Source: Rhyacophila brunnea (Eukaryota > Arthropoda > Insecta > Trichoptera > Rhyacophilidae). Taken from it: 64,000 nt of DNA. The number at the start of each line of letters is the position of its first letter. Within the stretch, counting starts at the first letter, position 1. The notes under the pieces were generated by a model. The model had not been told where the DNA came from and searched no databases. It worked only from the letters and a program-made list of their open reading frames with translations. Of this stretch, positions 45,749-57,265 are shown in pieces. The stretch lies in NCBI GenBank assembly GCA_022495005.1, contig JAGYXB010001763.1, positions 1 through 64,000 of the forward strand, written 5' to 3'. The translations under genes were made by a program, and so were the position numbers.

Positions 45749-46035
45749 TAGATAGATTAGATCTTCTGGCTCACGGCATTGTAAATAACACTGGAAAATT
45801 AATCACACAATTCAAAATTACATAATGAAGCAATTATCGATACGCGAAATTTCATAACCTCAGAAAGTGAACATTTTAGAAGGCAACTTATCGTTTGAAA
45901 ATCACGATCAAGATCGCTATTTGTCTATAACAAAGTCTTTCGGTATTATCTGAGGCTGAACTGAATCAACTGTCAAAAAGGCCATGTTCATACTTTCTTT
46001 TGTTTGTTTGTTTATTTCTTGTTTATTGTTTCTGT

Positions 46036-46336
46036 CATGTATCAGAGATGGCGTTGTATACGGATTTAATTTTTTTGTGATTTTCTTTTGTTTTCGTATG
46101 CGCGAGATCCATCGTTTAAATCCATTGATATCAGTCAAAAGCCGTTCGATACAAAATGTATGAAAAATTAATTTTATTCATAATTTTCTTTTCCGTGAAT
46201 TTTTTTGATGTTTTAATAGTTATTCTGCTATTCGGAGCTGAGACAAATTTAACAAATCAAAGATCGTAAAAATCGGTCCAGCCGTTCTCGAGTTATAAAT
46301 GGTGTAACTAACCCGACTTTCTTTTATATATATAGA
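46036..46336 (-). mobile_element. Second Helitron 5'-terminal fragment
   Basis: On the minus strand it begins TCTATATATATAAAAGAAAG (46336 inward, preceded by A) and continues through TCGGGTTAGTTACACC, CTCGAGAACGGCTGGACCGA and the blocks shared with 45434-45748. It still includes the codons PYTTPSLIHD, matching PYILPSLIHE of the main element. No 3' terminus was found for it, so it is a truncated copy or a partial duplication of the neighbour's 5' end. Confidence 0.8.
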
Positions 46337-46774
46337 TGGATCTGTACTCATTCGCAAAATAAATTCATTCTTCTCTGACACCACAGTCCGGTGTGTCTCT
46401 TTGTCATCTCAAGTATACACTTTCATTCTACCCAGTTATCTGCTTTTATTATACAGTCGATCACTTCTAGCGCTTAAAAATTGGAAGTTTCTTTCGTCAC
46501 AGATATGGTCGTCCCTCGAATTCATTCAACAGATATTCTTATAATAAATTGCTCAACATGATTTTATTTTAAATTGACGTTGAAATTTAAAAAAAACAAT
46601 TCACTCACACGGTGCTTAAAAAAATATTTAACTTTTCAAGCGACGTGTAGTTTGTCTAATACATATACAATTATTATTATATTACGATTGTCTCCTGCGC
46701 CAATGCGCACTGGTTTGTGTGAATTAAAATAATACTATCTAAGTCTACCTTGTCGCTGTCGAAGCTAAGCCAGG
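46337..46774. other. No feature recognised
   Basis: AT-rich spacer to the family C repeat. Confidence 0.35.
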
Positions 46775-47030
46775 TCTCACATCTAATCCGGTATCGACTG
46801 CAAGACGTCGAATATGTCGATGTGATTTTGTTGACATTCACAAAACACATGAAAGCAAATGGACCTCCGCACGCTGGTGGAATGTGAAATTTAATTTGAG
46901 AAAAACACCTTGTGATGCATGCAACAAATTACACCCGGCATCATCTCAAAATGTAGCACTTCGACATTCATGTTGGCTAACCACGTGACGTCACTGTTCC
47001 AGTACGCTCCGTCAATGCGCATGGAAAAAG
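46775..47030 (+). repeat. Dispersed repeat (family C), copy 2
   Basis: Matches 42525-42800: CAAGACGTCGAATATGTCGA, GTGATTTTGTTGACATTCAC, AAAACACATGAAA, and ACGTGACGTCACTGTTCCAG. The two copies flank the Helitron cluster in the same orientation. Confidence 0.65.
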
Positions 47031-48080
47031 GTTTCATTGTTGCGCCCAGTTTTTATTTATGACTATATCCCAGTCTAGACGATTTTTAATGTGCGACTGG
47101 GCTAAAAAAAGAATGAAACAGCTTTTTTTAGTATTAGCATATGTATAAAATCTTTACTAATATACTTATTATTAATAATTGTTGGTTTCCATATCATAGA
47201 TGTGCGAAAAAAGAAAAATGGTACTGTCGATTTACTTTATGAGATAATTATTAAAACCGCGCTATAAATTATTGCCTAAGTAGGTACTGTCTTGGTCAGT
47301 GAATATAATATTACGCAACTATAGTCGAACTTGTTTTTGTGTTGGTGACATTGTGTCACATTCCCGTTACACTCTGTGATGAGAAGAACGGAATTACTCT
47401 ACCGTATTTCCGACTAAGGAATTTCCCCATCAAAAACTGTGATACTCCAACACTGTACGGTCTACAATCGTGTGCCATGTCTAGGGAAATAAGACTGATG
47501 AAAATGAATGCGAAATACTCTGATCATTTATTGAGAGACCCTGGCACCGCCGGACAGGGAGCGGCTTTCAATTCTGTGTGATTTATTTCGAAATCACATC
47601 GATATCCTATATCGTGTGACCTTTTGGTTATATAGGTGCCTAGATATATTATATTGTAGTATTTCAAGTGACGTCACAGTTTACATCAATTTATAGAGGA
47701 ATAGGTACGCAATACAATGAAAACAGATTTCGAGCAAATTGTTCTAATCTTGTATTTATCTAAATGTGGTAGTTACACTAAATAATTTCAAGGGTGACCC
47801 ATAAGAAAATTTATTTTTTTACCTCACAAAATCATCCAGGATTATAAATATGTTACAAAAGTCTCCCTTCCCCCTGCTTATTATATAATTTTTGTCAAAG
47901 AGAATGTCTGGCTCTTAAGTTAATAGTGTTAAAAGATTCCGCCCTTGGAACATTAATGGGTTTATGGACTTGGAGGCCCGTGGTGACTGATTTTGAAGTC
48001 ACTACGATTAAAAAAAAGTATAAACCATAAATTCCAACGTTCAACGTAGGTACCTAGTATAATTTGAAAACATCTCAGTA
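47031..48080. other. No confirmed gene
   Basis: An 80-codon ORF at 47339-47581 has unremarkable composition and no recognised motif. No element ends were found. Confidence 0.4.
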
Positions 48081-48084
48081 TAGA

Positions 48085-48176
48085 AAAAAAAAATAAAAAA
48101 AATACGACTCCCGACGGGAGTTCTGTGACCACTGGATTCGAGCCAATGTACTTCGCCAATTAAGCTACGGGCGTCC
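48085..48176 (-). repeat. tRNA-like SINE head
   Basis: Minus strand: GACGCCCGTAGCTTAATTGG (A-box-like TAGCTTAATTGG) and GGCTCGAATCCAGTGG (B box), then CCCGTCGGGAG and a T-rich end. The spacing between boxes is too short for a normal tRNA. A diverged SINE or tRNA-derived fragment. Confidence 0.4.
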
Positions 48177-48754
48177 TACTTAATTACGACGAAATTAACA
48201 AGTAGTTCTTACATGAAATTCTTATCAAACTGCGTTAATGTTGGCTAGCTGTGTTTGCGTTTTAAATCAATGTATTAATTAAGTGCCGTAATTACTGATC
48301 GACGCCCGGTAGTAAGTTTATATCTAAGGTTTTTCAAATTATTTATATTCAATATAAAGAATGTTACATTCCCAAATCTTGTGAATTATTCGTTGAATAA
48401 AAGAAATAATAGTAAAAAATATCACTGTATCTCTTTCCTAGAATCACGTCCGATAATTAAAAATTATTATTATTAACGATGACATTGATGACAGATAAAA
48501 ATAGTAGTGATTTTTTGTATACCAATACGTACCTGTTTGACTGAATATTTTAGGGATTTCGTTATGCTTTTTGTAGGTAATGTTTTATACTCAATTTTGT
48601 AAGAAATATGTATTATTTAAGCATGTTATTGTAATTGAATAAGTATATGTCTTGTTTTAATTGTTTCGAGGCCTCCTTTTAAATTTTCTCAGAAATCTAT
48701 TGCGTCACCCGCTTTTAAAAAAATCGCCGCGGCTTTGGAAGACACTTTTGTAAC

Positions 48755-49461
48755 TAGGGATTGCAATACCGGTATTTCAAAACCGGTATTCCAGTATTTT
48801 TCGATACCGTGATACCGGTTTTAAAAATAAGACAATACCGATATATTAGGTATTGAGAGTGGAAACAAAATCTATTAATTAACATGAAAAGTTTATTAGG
48901 GCCATATTTTTTGTCGGGTTACGTCGTACGTTTGTATTAGCATTAGTAACCTCAGGCCTAGTGGCGAATATTTCATAATAAGAATACACTGTAATGCGCC
49001 TGTGCCTATTTTTTGAGGCTTATCTATTAGAGTATCTTATACAATAATGAAGAAATATAATTTTGTTGAAACCGTGAGGAACATTATGTTTGATTTTACT
49101 TCTTACGGGATAAAAGTAAAGAAATTGCAATAAAAAGTGTATTAAACTAATGAAACTAAGAACACTTCATAATATACATTATTTATTGAAAGATCATTCG
49201 AAGAAGAAAGTACCAATAGTTTAACTACAATATTTTGTAAACATGAATATCTCTACAGTATCTTACCTTTACATATTTTTAAAGTTTTAAATATATTATG
49301 TACTCACTTACATATTTTAAACAGATTTTTATGTCTATATTTATTGGTAGATAAGTACTGTTTTTTTCATATATTTCACGAATACCGGTTTTAATACCGG
49401 TATTCAATAGGAAATACCGAAATACCGATATTGGTATTTTCATTCGGTATTGCTATCCTTA
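48755..49461. mobile_element. Non-autonomous hAT-like element, 707 bp
   Basis: Inverted ends TAGGGATTGCAATACCG and TAAGGATAGCAATACCG (inverted at 49445-49461) are followed by several ATACCGGT repeats on both sides. Direct 8-bp flanks TTTGTAAC (48747-48754) and GTTGTAAC (49462-49469) match at 7 of 8 positions, the duplication length of hAT elements. No transposase is encoded. Confidence 0.85.
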
Positions 49462-49891
49462 GTTGTAACCAATCAAGTTAACTATCACCATACTTACATG
49501 TTGTGGTTGAAAAGTTCGGAGAAATCTTTATATAGCTACATATTATTTATCGTAGATTATTAAATACCATGAAAATAACATTTTTTAAGTTACATGATTA
49601 GTATATAAGATGTGTACTATTGGAAGATATATAATAGTAGTTCTCAAAGGGAAATCTAAAGTTACACCTGTTAAACTAGAAAACGTTGAAATCTGCCCAT
49701 TTCTCTTATATCTCATAACGTAGCTGTAGCAGTGTAAAATGACATGTAATGTTAGTTTTCAATTTATTGTATTATACACAATGACATTAATGCCATTGAT
49801 TATACGGTACGAAAATACAAAATTATGGTATGAATGGCGTACTATATTTTTTATATCGTACATAGTACGCGTACTATAAAAATGTGTGAAA

Positions 49892-50616
49892 CTAGCGGTA
49901 TCACCCGGCGCTGCTCGGGAGTGGAATGGCTTAATGTTTGAAAATACAAATTCTAAATTTAATACGTAGAGTGCAAAGGATTGAATTTTAGAAAGTAAAA
50001 AAATATAATATTGGAGATTTTTATTTTTAACATAATACACTTAGTATATTTTTGTACATTGATCGCATTTAAATATCTTAAAAAGTAGTACATGGTCAAT
50101 TTATTATTTTAAGGCTTATCTATATAATATAAATATCCATCCATAATATAAATATCCAATCCAACTTTCCAGGGCATTTCAATATACAATATTTATGGCT
50201 TTCCGTGGATTGTCCGTGAGCGAAGCATTCCGATCTAATGCACGCGTAACGCGTCGCCCGCGCCAACCTGTCGATTAGCGATGCTAATAACACAATTATT
50301 TGCATATAACTTTGCCATTTGTCCTCCGATTGAGCTGAAATAAACGCCAATATGTTTTTTAAATGTACACATTCTAGCGACATTTTCAATTTTAAAAAAT
50401 GGGGGTTGCAGCATTAACTTCCGCGTTTCTAGGCAAAACCGTAAAACTGTCTCCGGGGTGCAATGGGTTAAATCTGAAATTTGCCGGCTCGTTGGCCTCC
50501 GTCTACTGTCAAAATTTTGTCGAAATCCGACTGCGCGTGTGGATTTGTATAAATAAAATCAATCGACGGTACAAACATACAAACATCCAAATATATTCTT
50601 CACATTATAGTATAGA
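49892..50616 (-). mobile_element. Non-autonomous Helitron, 725 bp
   Basis: Minus-strand 5' end TCTATACTATAATGTGAAG at 50616 inward, preceded by A. The 3' end is hairpin CCCGAGCAGCGCCGGG, then TGATACCG and CTAG at 49895-49892, followed by T. Canonical A|TC…CTAG|T structure. The termini differ from those of the 43.3-45.7-kb Helitron, so it belongs to another family, and no RepHel sequence is present. An 89-codon minus-strand ORF (50120-50389) has no recognised motif. Confidence 0.85.
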
Positions 50617-50819
50617 TGAAAGTGGGTAAGTACTGTTATGATGATGTAAATGATTTTTCTTTGCTGTAATTTGTGGTACAATAACATAAATAACAACGAT
50701 TTATTCAGACAAAAACGTGTAACATCCAAATTCACACATGTCAAATTCAAATTAATATAATTCGTGTCCAGTTTCATTTATGTCAGTTTTTAAAATTCAA
50801 TATTAATAATTACAAGATA

Positions 50820-51300
50820 AAAAGAACTTTTTATATACCACGTTTTTAAATTTTCTGTTGAATCATATAAACTTGACAATTCTATGTGTTAATAAAAACT
50901 TTTTATTGTATTTGATAGAAACACTGAATTATTAATATTATAGAATATTGAAATGTCATTTTTATATTTCATATTGATTTCCATAGTAACGCACGTATAT
51001 ATTAATAATTTAGTTGCTAGGACCCCCTTGTCAACCGACAATCATAACTTTCCATACAAAACAGAATTAACTGAAAATGAATTCAATTCTGCTTAAAAAT
51101 GGCTAAAAATATTAAAAGAATGCATTGTCGTTATGTTCTGATATATTCTAAAAGTTTCAAATGTCATCTACTGTCATCTACCATCACTAGTCGGAAAGTT
51201 AGTTAAAAATCTTCAATCGTCCAATACAAATCTTGGACAAACAATAAAAAAAATGTACTGGACACACAAGAAAAAATCTGTACCGGACAAACAAGAATAC
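50820..51300 (+). repeat. Dispersed repeat (family D), copy 2
   Basis: Second copy of 35788-36205, with local insertions. The palindrome is damaged here (GTTGCTAGGACCCCCTTGTC). It ends in several GTACYGGACAMACAAG units, more than in copy 1. A SINE lies 180-470 bp downstream of each copy. Confidence 0.8.
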
Positions 51301-51360
51301 GAGCTAATAAAAACATGGTAAAAAAATGTCATTGGTCATAGACTAATAGAACATACTTCT

Positions 51361-51525
51361 GAAAAATTATAGTATGGTTGATAACACTGAATATAGTACG
51401 TAAATACAAAATTATATCATACACAGTACGCGTACTATAATAATCATTATAGAACTCCATTAGTTCTATAATTTTGTATCTCCGTACTATATTATCAGTG
51501 TTATCAACCGTACTATAATTTTTGA
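51361..51525. mobile_element. Foldback element with TACTATA-type arms
   Basis: Left AAATTATAGTATGGTTGATA…ACACTGA…ATATAGTACG and right its inverted copy (CGTACTATATTATCAGTGTTATCAACCGTACTATAATTTT) form a hairpin of about 65-bp arms. Related GTACGCGTACTATA and TTCCGTACCATAATTTTG blocks recur at 49800-49880 and 51655-51710, so the motif is scattered locally. Confidence 0.75.
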
Positions 51526-51767
51526 ATGCGTACTACTCGTATCTACGATATATAAAAAAAAGTATGGTACGCCCAAAATACTGTAATTTTGAATATTGAA
51601 AATATTTTTTTTTTAAACAATTCATTTCTAGATTAAAAAATACCCTAAAACTATCATAAATTTGGTATTTCCGTACCATAATTTTGCGAGAGAAGTACTA
51701 TAATTTCGTAATAGAGAAGAATTTGGCGAGCCAAGAAAAAAAAGTTATTTGAGTGGTAAAATAGTCC

Positions 51768-51950
51768 TCGAAAGGTCTTGCATCTAGCGTCGTGGATCTT
51801 AGATTTTAATCCTGGGTCTGGCAAATATATATATTGTTGTTCAATTTGTGTTTGTGTTCGTGACTTAATAGGTTGAGCAAGTGGCAGACATCCATTTCTC
51901 GTAAAAAATATGATCTTATTAGGATCGGACATGGTCGGAAAAAAAGGAAA
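51768..51950 (+). mobile_element. tRNA-derived SINE, shortened copy
   Basis: The head is decayed (GATTTTAATCCTGGGTCTGG in place of the B box). The body has TTGTTCAATTTGTGTTTG, TTAATAGGTTGAGCAAGTGG, CAGACATCCATTTCTCGTAA. The part around CTCTGTGGAGGCCCAT is deleted, and the end reads TTATTAGGATCGGACATGGT. Confidence 0.8.
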
Positions 51951-52182
51951 CCTTGAAAGGAAACAGATTTTCTCAGATATTTTTATGTAATTACAAAAAA
52001 TCCCCTTTACGTTTTAATGACAGACAATGCGTACTATATCTTTTGGGACCAAGTACTATTTATGGAAACACCGATTGTATACAAAATAATTACAGGCCCA
52101 GATTTATATTTAAAGGGGTCCTAGGCTAACGTGTATTGGGGGCCTAAACCCCAATTTATTCCGATTTAAAATTTCACTTGTA

Positions 52183-53482
52183 CCGGAAGTCCCAGAAGTA
52201 CCCGACCTGACGTATAGATAGCCATTGATGTTTGAAAATAGTGACCTTAATAGAAAGTACCAACCTTATAAAGCCTAAGTTTGAAGTTTGATGACGCTAC
52301 GTTGTTCAGTAATTATTTGTCAGCCATCAACAGTGAACGCTCTCAGTGAATTTGTAAACATGAAAAAAATTGGTCAAATTTATGTGATACAATACTTTCA
52401 TTTGAAAGGCTTCAGTCCAACCAATATCAAAGCGGCGCTAGATTCTACTGTGGGGGTGTTTGCTTCTTTGTTTACAATAGTAACATATTGGGTGGGTGAG
52501 TTTAAACGAGGCTGTACGAGCTGCCAAGACGAACATCGCAGTGGTCGACCAAATGAGGTGACCATGCCAGAAATGGTGACGAAAATCCACAAAATAGTAT
52601 TGGACGAACATCGACTGAAATTGCCAGAGCTAGTAGACATGGTAGGCATTTCAAAAAGTGCTGTACATCACATATTGACTGATAATTTGGACATGAAAAA
52701 GCTGTTCCCAAGTTGGCAGCCTTACTCCTTCATTGCGATTACTCGCAATGTAACAAAAACAGCATCGTGAGGATGTTTCAATCGAGTGTTTGGCGAAGTT
52801 TCACAGCAATAAAGCAGAGTTTTTGCATCTATTCATAACCATGGATGAAACATGGGTGCATCACTTCACATCTAAAACGAAAAAACAGTCAAAACAATCG
52901 ACTGAAAGAGGACAATCGCCTCCAGAGAAGGCGAAGACAGTTCCATCTGCAGGCAAGGTCATGGCGTCAGTTTTTTTAGATGCGCGTGGAGTAATATTCA
53001 TTGATTATCTTCAGAAATGAAAATCAATCAACGGCGTGTATTATGCAGACTTATTGCAGCGTTTGAGTGATGAAATCAAGAAAAAACAACCGCATTTGGC
53101 GAAAAAGATAGTTTCGTTTCATCAGGACTATTCATCAGTTCACACATCCGTTATCGTGATGGCCAAAATCAATGAGTTAAAGTTCGAATTGCTTCTTCAC
53201 GCACCCTATTCGCCAGATTTAGCCCTCTCGGATTATTTTCAGTTTCCAAATTTGAAAAAATAGCTCGGTGGTAAAAGATATGTCAACAATGAAGAGGTGG
53301 AGTCGGCGGTTGATGGCTATTTTGAGGAGCTCGACGATTCTCACTATAACAGGGTATTAAAGCTATTGAACATCGCTGCAAAAAGTGTATCGACCTAAAA
53401 GGAGACTACGTAGAGAAATTAAAAAAAATCCCAATTTTTTGTGTTTTCTTTGTTAGGTCGGGTACTTCTGGGACCAACCTCG
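52183..53482 (+). mobile_element. mariner transposon, near full length
   Basis: The inverted ends share GTCCCAGAAGTACCCGACCT (52189-52208, inverted at about 53455-53474). The outermost few bases have diverged on the left. TA lies just outside both ends (52181-52182, 53483-53484). At about 1.3 kb it is the normal length of a mariner element, with a single transposase gene between the ends. Confidence 0.85.
52360..53398 (+). pseudogene. mariner transposase, three lesions
   Basis: Starts at ATG 52360 (MKKIGQIYVIQYFHLKG). The N-terminal HTH region includes CQDEHRSGRPNEV and DMVGISKSAVHHILTD. The catalytic domain carries ITMDETWVHHF (first Asp), VIFIDYLQK, FHQDYSSVHTS (second Asp, with NAPAHT changed to YSSVHT) and YSPDLALSDYFQFPNLKK (third Asp, 34 residues on in the family's DD34D pattern), ending VLKLLNIAAKSVST at TAA-like sequence near 53398. 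Lesions: a frameshift between about 52720 and 52790, where the WVPHxLT linker is garbled; an in-frame TGA at 53018-53020; an in-frame TAG at 53261-53263 where the family has Trp. All three catalytic aspartates are retained, so decay is recent. It is not functional as it stands. Confidence 0.9.
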
Positions 53483-54060
53483 TAACATGCGAATTTGTCG
53501 AGTATAATAAAAGACTTATTTTATTTATGCATGGCACTAGAATATTTAATGGTAGGTATGTAGTAGTTGTTATCTTGAATACAACACAAGCCTGCCTTCA
53601 ATAATATATTATTTGATACGTCCACAAATTGTATATTGTGTTTTATTTTGTGTGATTGGATATATCATATACCTACACTACTTATGCATAGTAAATATTT
53701 GCTAGAATTAATTTCAATAATAATATTATACTTTAATGAAAATACTCTGGCTGAAGATTTTTTCAGTTAAATTTTCTGACATCTGTGCCATTAACAATCG
53801 AGGGCCCAAAACTATTGCTGTAGCCCTGTAGTAAATCTGGCCCTGTCAATATGTGTTCTTCTTTTATTCAACCTACCTACGTCAATTCAATTCAGTCTGC
53901 AATAAAATAAACGTATCCCTATGAGATATTTGAAATTATAAATAGTCTATTTTCTAGTTAAAATGTGTTCAAGAAATAATCGACGTGTGAAAACCGTGTA
54001 AAGTACCTATATAGTCAGAAACAAAAATATCTAGAAGAAAACTTGAAGTTTCCTATTAAT
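53483..54060. other. No feature recognised
   Basis: AT-rich spacer after the mariner element. Confidence 0.4.
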
Positions 54061-54069
54061 AACCAATAA

Positions 54070-54440
54070 CTTCTGGCGCGGAAAGTTAACACCTCAGGCG
54101 CCGCGTCATCGCATACGCATTCCGGATTTACATAGTTCGCGGAAGAGAGGCGAAGAAAAAAAAGCAAACCAAACCAAAGAAGTAAACGCGTAATCGTGAT
54201 GTAAAACGACGCAATAACACCTCAAGTGGGCTGCGGCGCGTATTTTTCGTGGGATTTTGGATTTATTGCCGAGCCGGCTCATTCGTATTCACGGAGTGGA
54301 ACTCAAAAAAAGCCTTTACTGCAGGGTCACGATTTGAGATATCGATTGCGAGTCGGGTCACCATCCGGCGGCGAATATGTCAAACGGCGCGAATGGGTTA
54401 TTTATTGTTTTCACTTCTGGTCGTAATATTCTTGACAATA
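54070..54440 (+). other. GC-richer CpG-bearing block, function unknown
   Basis: CpG-rich text (GGCGCCGCGTCATCGCATACGC, GCTGCGGCGCGTATTTTTCG, CCGGCGGCGAATATGTCAAACG) stands out from the surrounding AT-rich DNA. Two overlapping ORFs (54226-54426, 54249-54443) in different frames cannot both be real and neither is recognised. It could be a promoter or first exon of a host gene, but no splice partner was found. Confidence 0.3.
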
Positions 54441-54879
54441 TGATGCGTCCAATAACGATAATTCGAAGCTAAAGGTTGACATAAAACTAGATATAGATAT
54501 AGGTACCAGTCAATTCTCGGCGGACCGCCGACCATATGATAATATGTTTTGAGATTGCCTTGCGAAAATATTACTATTATAAAATATAACATATTACCTT
54601 AAATATATTATATGCATCGTGTTTGGAAAGTTGTACCTACATACGCAGTTGGCCGTATCACAATTCACATATTCACCGAGAGCTCTTCCATTGAACATCG
54701 ATACAGTAGTATTAAGATCAAATTCACGTTTAAATAAAACACTAAAAAATACGTAATAGAATAACCTGAAAACAATTATAATAGGTAGGTGAGAAAATTA
54801 GAAATACAATCATATCATTCATATGTGTATAAAATTCTGAAAGGTGCTTGTAAGTATCAAATTGCGCCTATCAACCCCT

Positions 54880-55330
54880 ATAAGCGCCTATAGCGTGTTT
54901 TTTAGAGGTTTCAACACTTTTTCCAGCGATAGCCTATTTGAGAGCTGACATCTGATTTGTGCTCAGTTTGGTTTGCCATTTTACCATGAATAGACGCCAG
55001 AACAACGCTTGAAAATTGTGCAAATTTATTTCGAAAATCGTGGTTTCGTTCAGTTCATTTTCACCACAAAATTTTGTTCAGCGATAAGACTTATTTTTGA
55101 TAGAATGGCTAGCTACGTCAATAAGCAAAATTGCCGCATTTGGAGTGAAGAAATCCACAAGTCATTATTAAGACGCCGTTATATCTACAAAAAAACACTG
55201 TTTGGTGTGCTTTATGGACTGGTGGAATGAGCGTTAGAATTTAATAAAAATTGTAACATGTCAGCAGTGCTACGCGAACAACGCGTCATTTTTTTATCCC
55301 AATGCTATACTGCCGTTTCTTTCGTGTAAG
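54880..55330 (+). pseudogene. mariner-like element, internally deleted (second family)
   Basis: GCTCAGTTTGGTTTGCCATT then TTACCATGAAT leads into PEQRLKIVQIYFENRGFV (from about 54997), a typical mariner N terminus. After about 30 codons the frame jumps to VNKQNCRIWSEE, which in the family lies in the catalytic domain after the first aspartate, and then decays. So the middle of the gene is deleted, along with the catalytic triad. It is a different mariner family from 52183-53482, judged by the N terminus and leader. Confidence 0.7.
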
Positions 55331-56430
55331 ACAGCTCACACTAAACGTACAATTAACATGTAACTTATAAATTAAACTGCATTAGTACTTATTTAAAAAA
55401 ATAAAATTAAAAAAAATCGGCCACTGCTCGATGTCAATATTTCTCAATAATATTTTTTCTAATATGTATGTATATTATTTCTGATGTGTTTGTATGCTGT
55501 AATACGTCGTGACGTCTGAACACCCTAACAATATGTGATGAAGAAACGCGAAGAGTGATCGGTGAGGCATGCGGTTCGGAAACATTCAGTTAGATCTCAC
55601 CTTTTCAACTTTCAACGCGCTAAAAAGGGGTTAGGTGTAAGGGTTTATTTTTAAATTATACCGTAGAACGTCGATATTGTAATACATCAATGGCCGGGTA
55701 TAACGCTTAAGCGGCTCGTAAAATCGCGAATCGTATTACCTACAAGATCCGCGCTCTGAATAAATTCGCCATTCTCTATTTTCACCCACCCACCTACATT
55801 ATAATATCATAACATGCACTATAATATAATATTAGATTTACAATATTAATAAAGTAGCATGTGCATAATACTTCTTCTTAACACTCTCGTTACTGTAATG
55901 TCACCTTGGTTACACAGCCTAATAAACTGGAAATATTTCAGTTATAATCCACTTCCTCATCTTCATATCGACTGCTTCAAGCCAAAAGGGCGTAAGTAAT
56001 ATTTTGGTGATTTTAAATTAAATATGAGGTTAGGTTTACAAAAAAATATCTGGCAAAAGGGCGTTCTTCATAGACGATTGCAAACAGAGTTATGATTTTC
56101 TATTTTGGGCGTAGGTGATAAACAATACCCAATAATGAAGGTTTCAGTATCTGTCATTACATTATTATAAATGCATGGCTTATTTATATCGTTTGTTAGA
56201 TCTTCATAACGTCGTCATTCTATACGTCACATATGCAATAGTTAGCTATTATTCTTCGTAACTCAATAAATAGTCGACCGCAAGTGCAAGAACGTCACGA
56301 AAAAATCAATAACTCCTGATTGCAGTTATAAATTAATCGTGTTAATAATAAATTAATACCACAACCTTTATTTTATTTATGAAGCTGGTTGCAAGTACGG
56401 AGCACGTCAATTGAAAACGTGGTAATTCGT
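55331..56430. other. No feature recognised
   Basis: No ORF with family resemblance. Short GC-richer patches near 55500-55640 hold no detectable ends or motifs. Confidence 0.4.
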
Positions 56431-56605
56431 AGCAGGGTTGTGAGACGGTACCCGCTCCTCACCACACTTGGTCTTAGTCGACCGTATCACGAGACCCTAC
56501 GTTTGGTGTGAACTATCAAAAGTTGTCTATGCTTGGGAATATCTCAGGAGCAGATGCCCGAAACTAAGATCGCCACGCACTGAAGTGTGTTTTAATTGAG
56601 TTTCC
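56430..56605 (+). repeat. Dispersed repeat, copy 2 (partner at 13070)
   Basis: TATCACGAGACCCTACGTTTGG and TTGTCTATGCTTGGGAATAT match the order of blocks at 13125-13185. Moderate divergence, with no coding or terminal signal. Confidence 0.45.
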
Positions 56606-57079
56606 TGAGACATAATTTAATCAATGTTGAGAGACGCACGGAGAATTATCAAAAATAAATGATTCTAATTAATTTACATATACTATGTAAGAACAAAGCT
56701 AAAATAATGGGGATATACTAAACTATGTGAAGAGATTTTCACGTCCGCGATTTTTTTTAAAGCATCAATATATGGCCTGATGCGCCCAACACTTGGTTGG
56801 ACTTGAGCATATATTCCCTTTCAGAATATTCGTCTCTGTTCTGGCAGAACACACTAACTGGAGAATACTAATTTTGAGTAATTTGACTTTGAAGTTGTTA
56901 AAATGATTGAAATAATGGTCTATCATGTGAGTTTATTAAGTAATCGTAAAAAGGATGACTTTAAAATAAAGACTGTTTATTTATTAAGAAGGTATCCAGA
57001 CGGTAAAGTTTGAAATAAGGAACATTTTGGTACGAACTCAATATGTAATTTTTTCGAATTAGTGTTTTCTGCCAGAACA
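56606..57079. other. No feature recognised
   Basis: AT-rich spacer, no supported ORF. Confidence 0.35.
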
Positions 57080-57265
57080 GTGACGATATATTCTCTTTCA
57101 TAATATATTCTCGGACATTCCCGGAAGAAGTTGTTTTCATCTCTTGTAGTTCTCCGCCACGTGGACATGTTGGTCGGGTGGCATCGAAACCATTGTGTCC
57201 AGTCAAGAACTGATCGGTGTAGTGGTCAGGAATCAAGCCAGTTATCTCCAATCGCCATTAAATAT
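57080..57265 (-). pseudogene. Possible non-LTR retrotransposon C-terminal fragment
   Basis: Minus strand: LIPDHYTDQFLTGHNGFDAT then RPTCPRGGELQEM. QFLTGHxxF is the same landmark as in the 34.5-kb remnant and usually precedes the terminal cysteine motif; here only one CP pair and part of the following helix remain. Similarity is short, so the call is tentative. Confidence 0.45.

Noticed and set aside
47339..47581. 80-codon plus-strand ORF
   Set aside because: No motif, no splice sites, no relation to neighbouring repeats.
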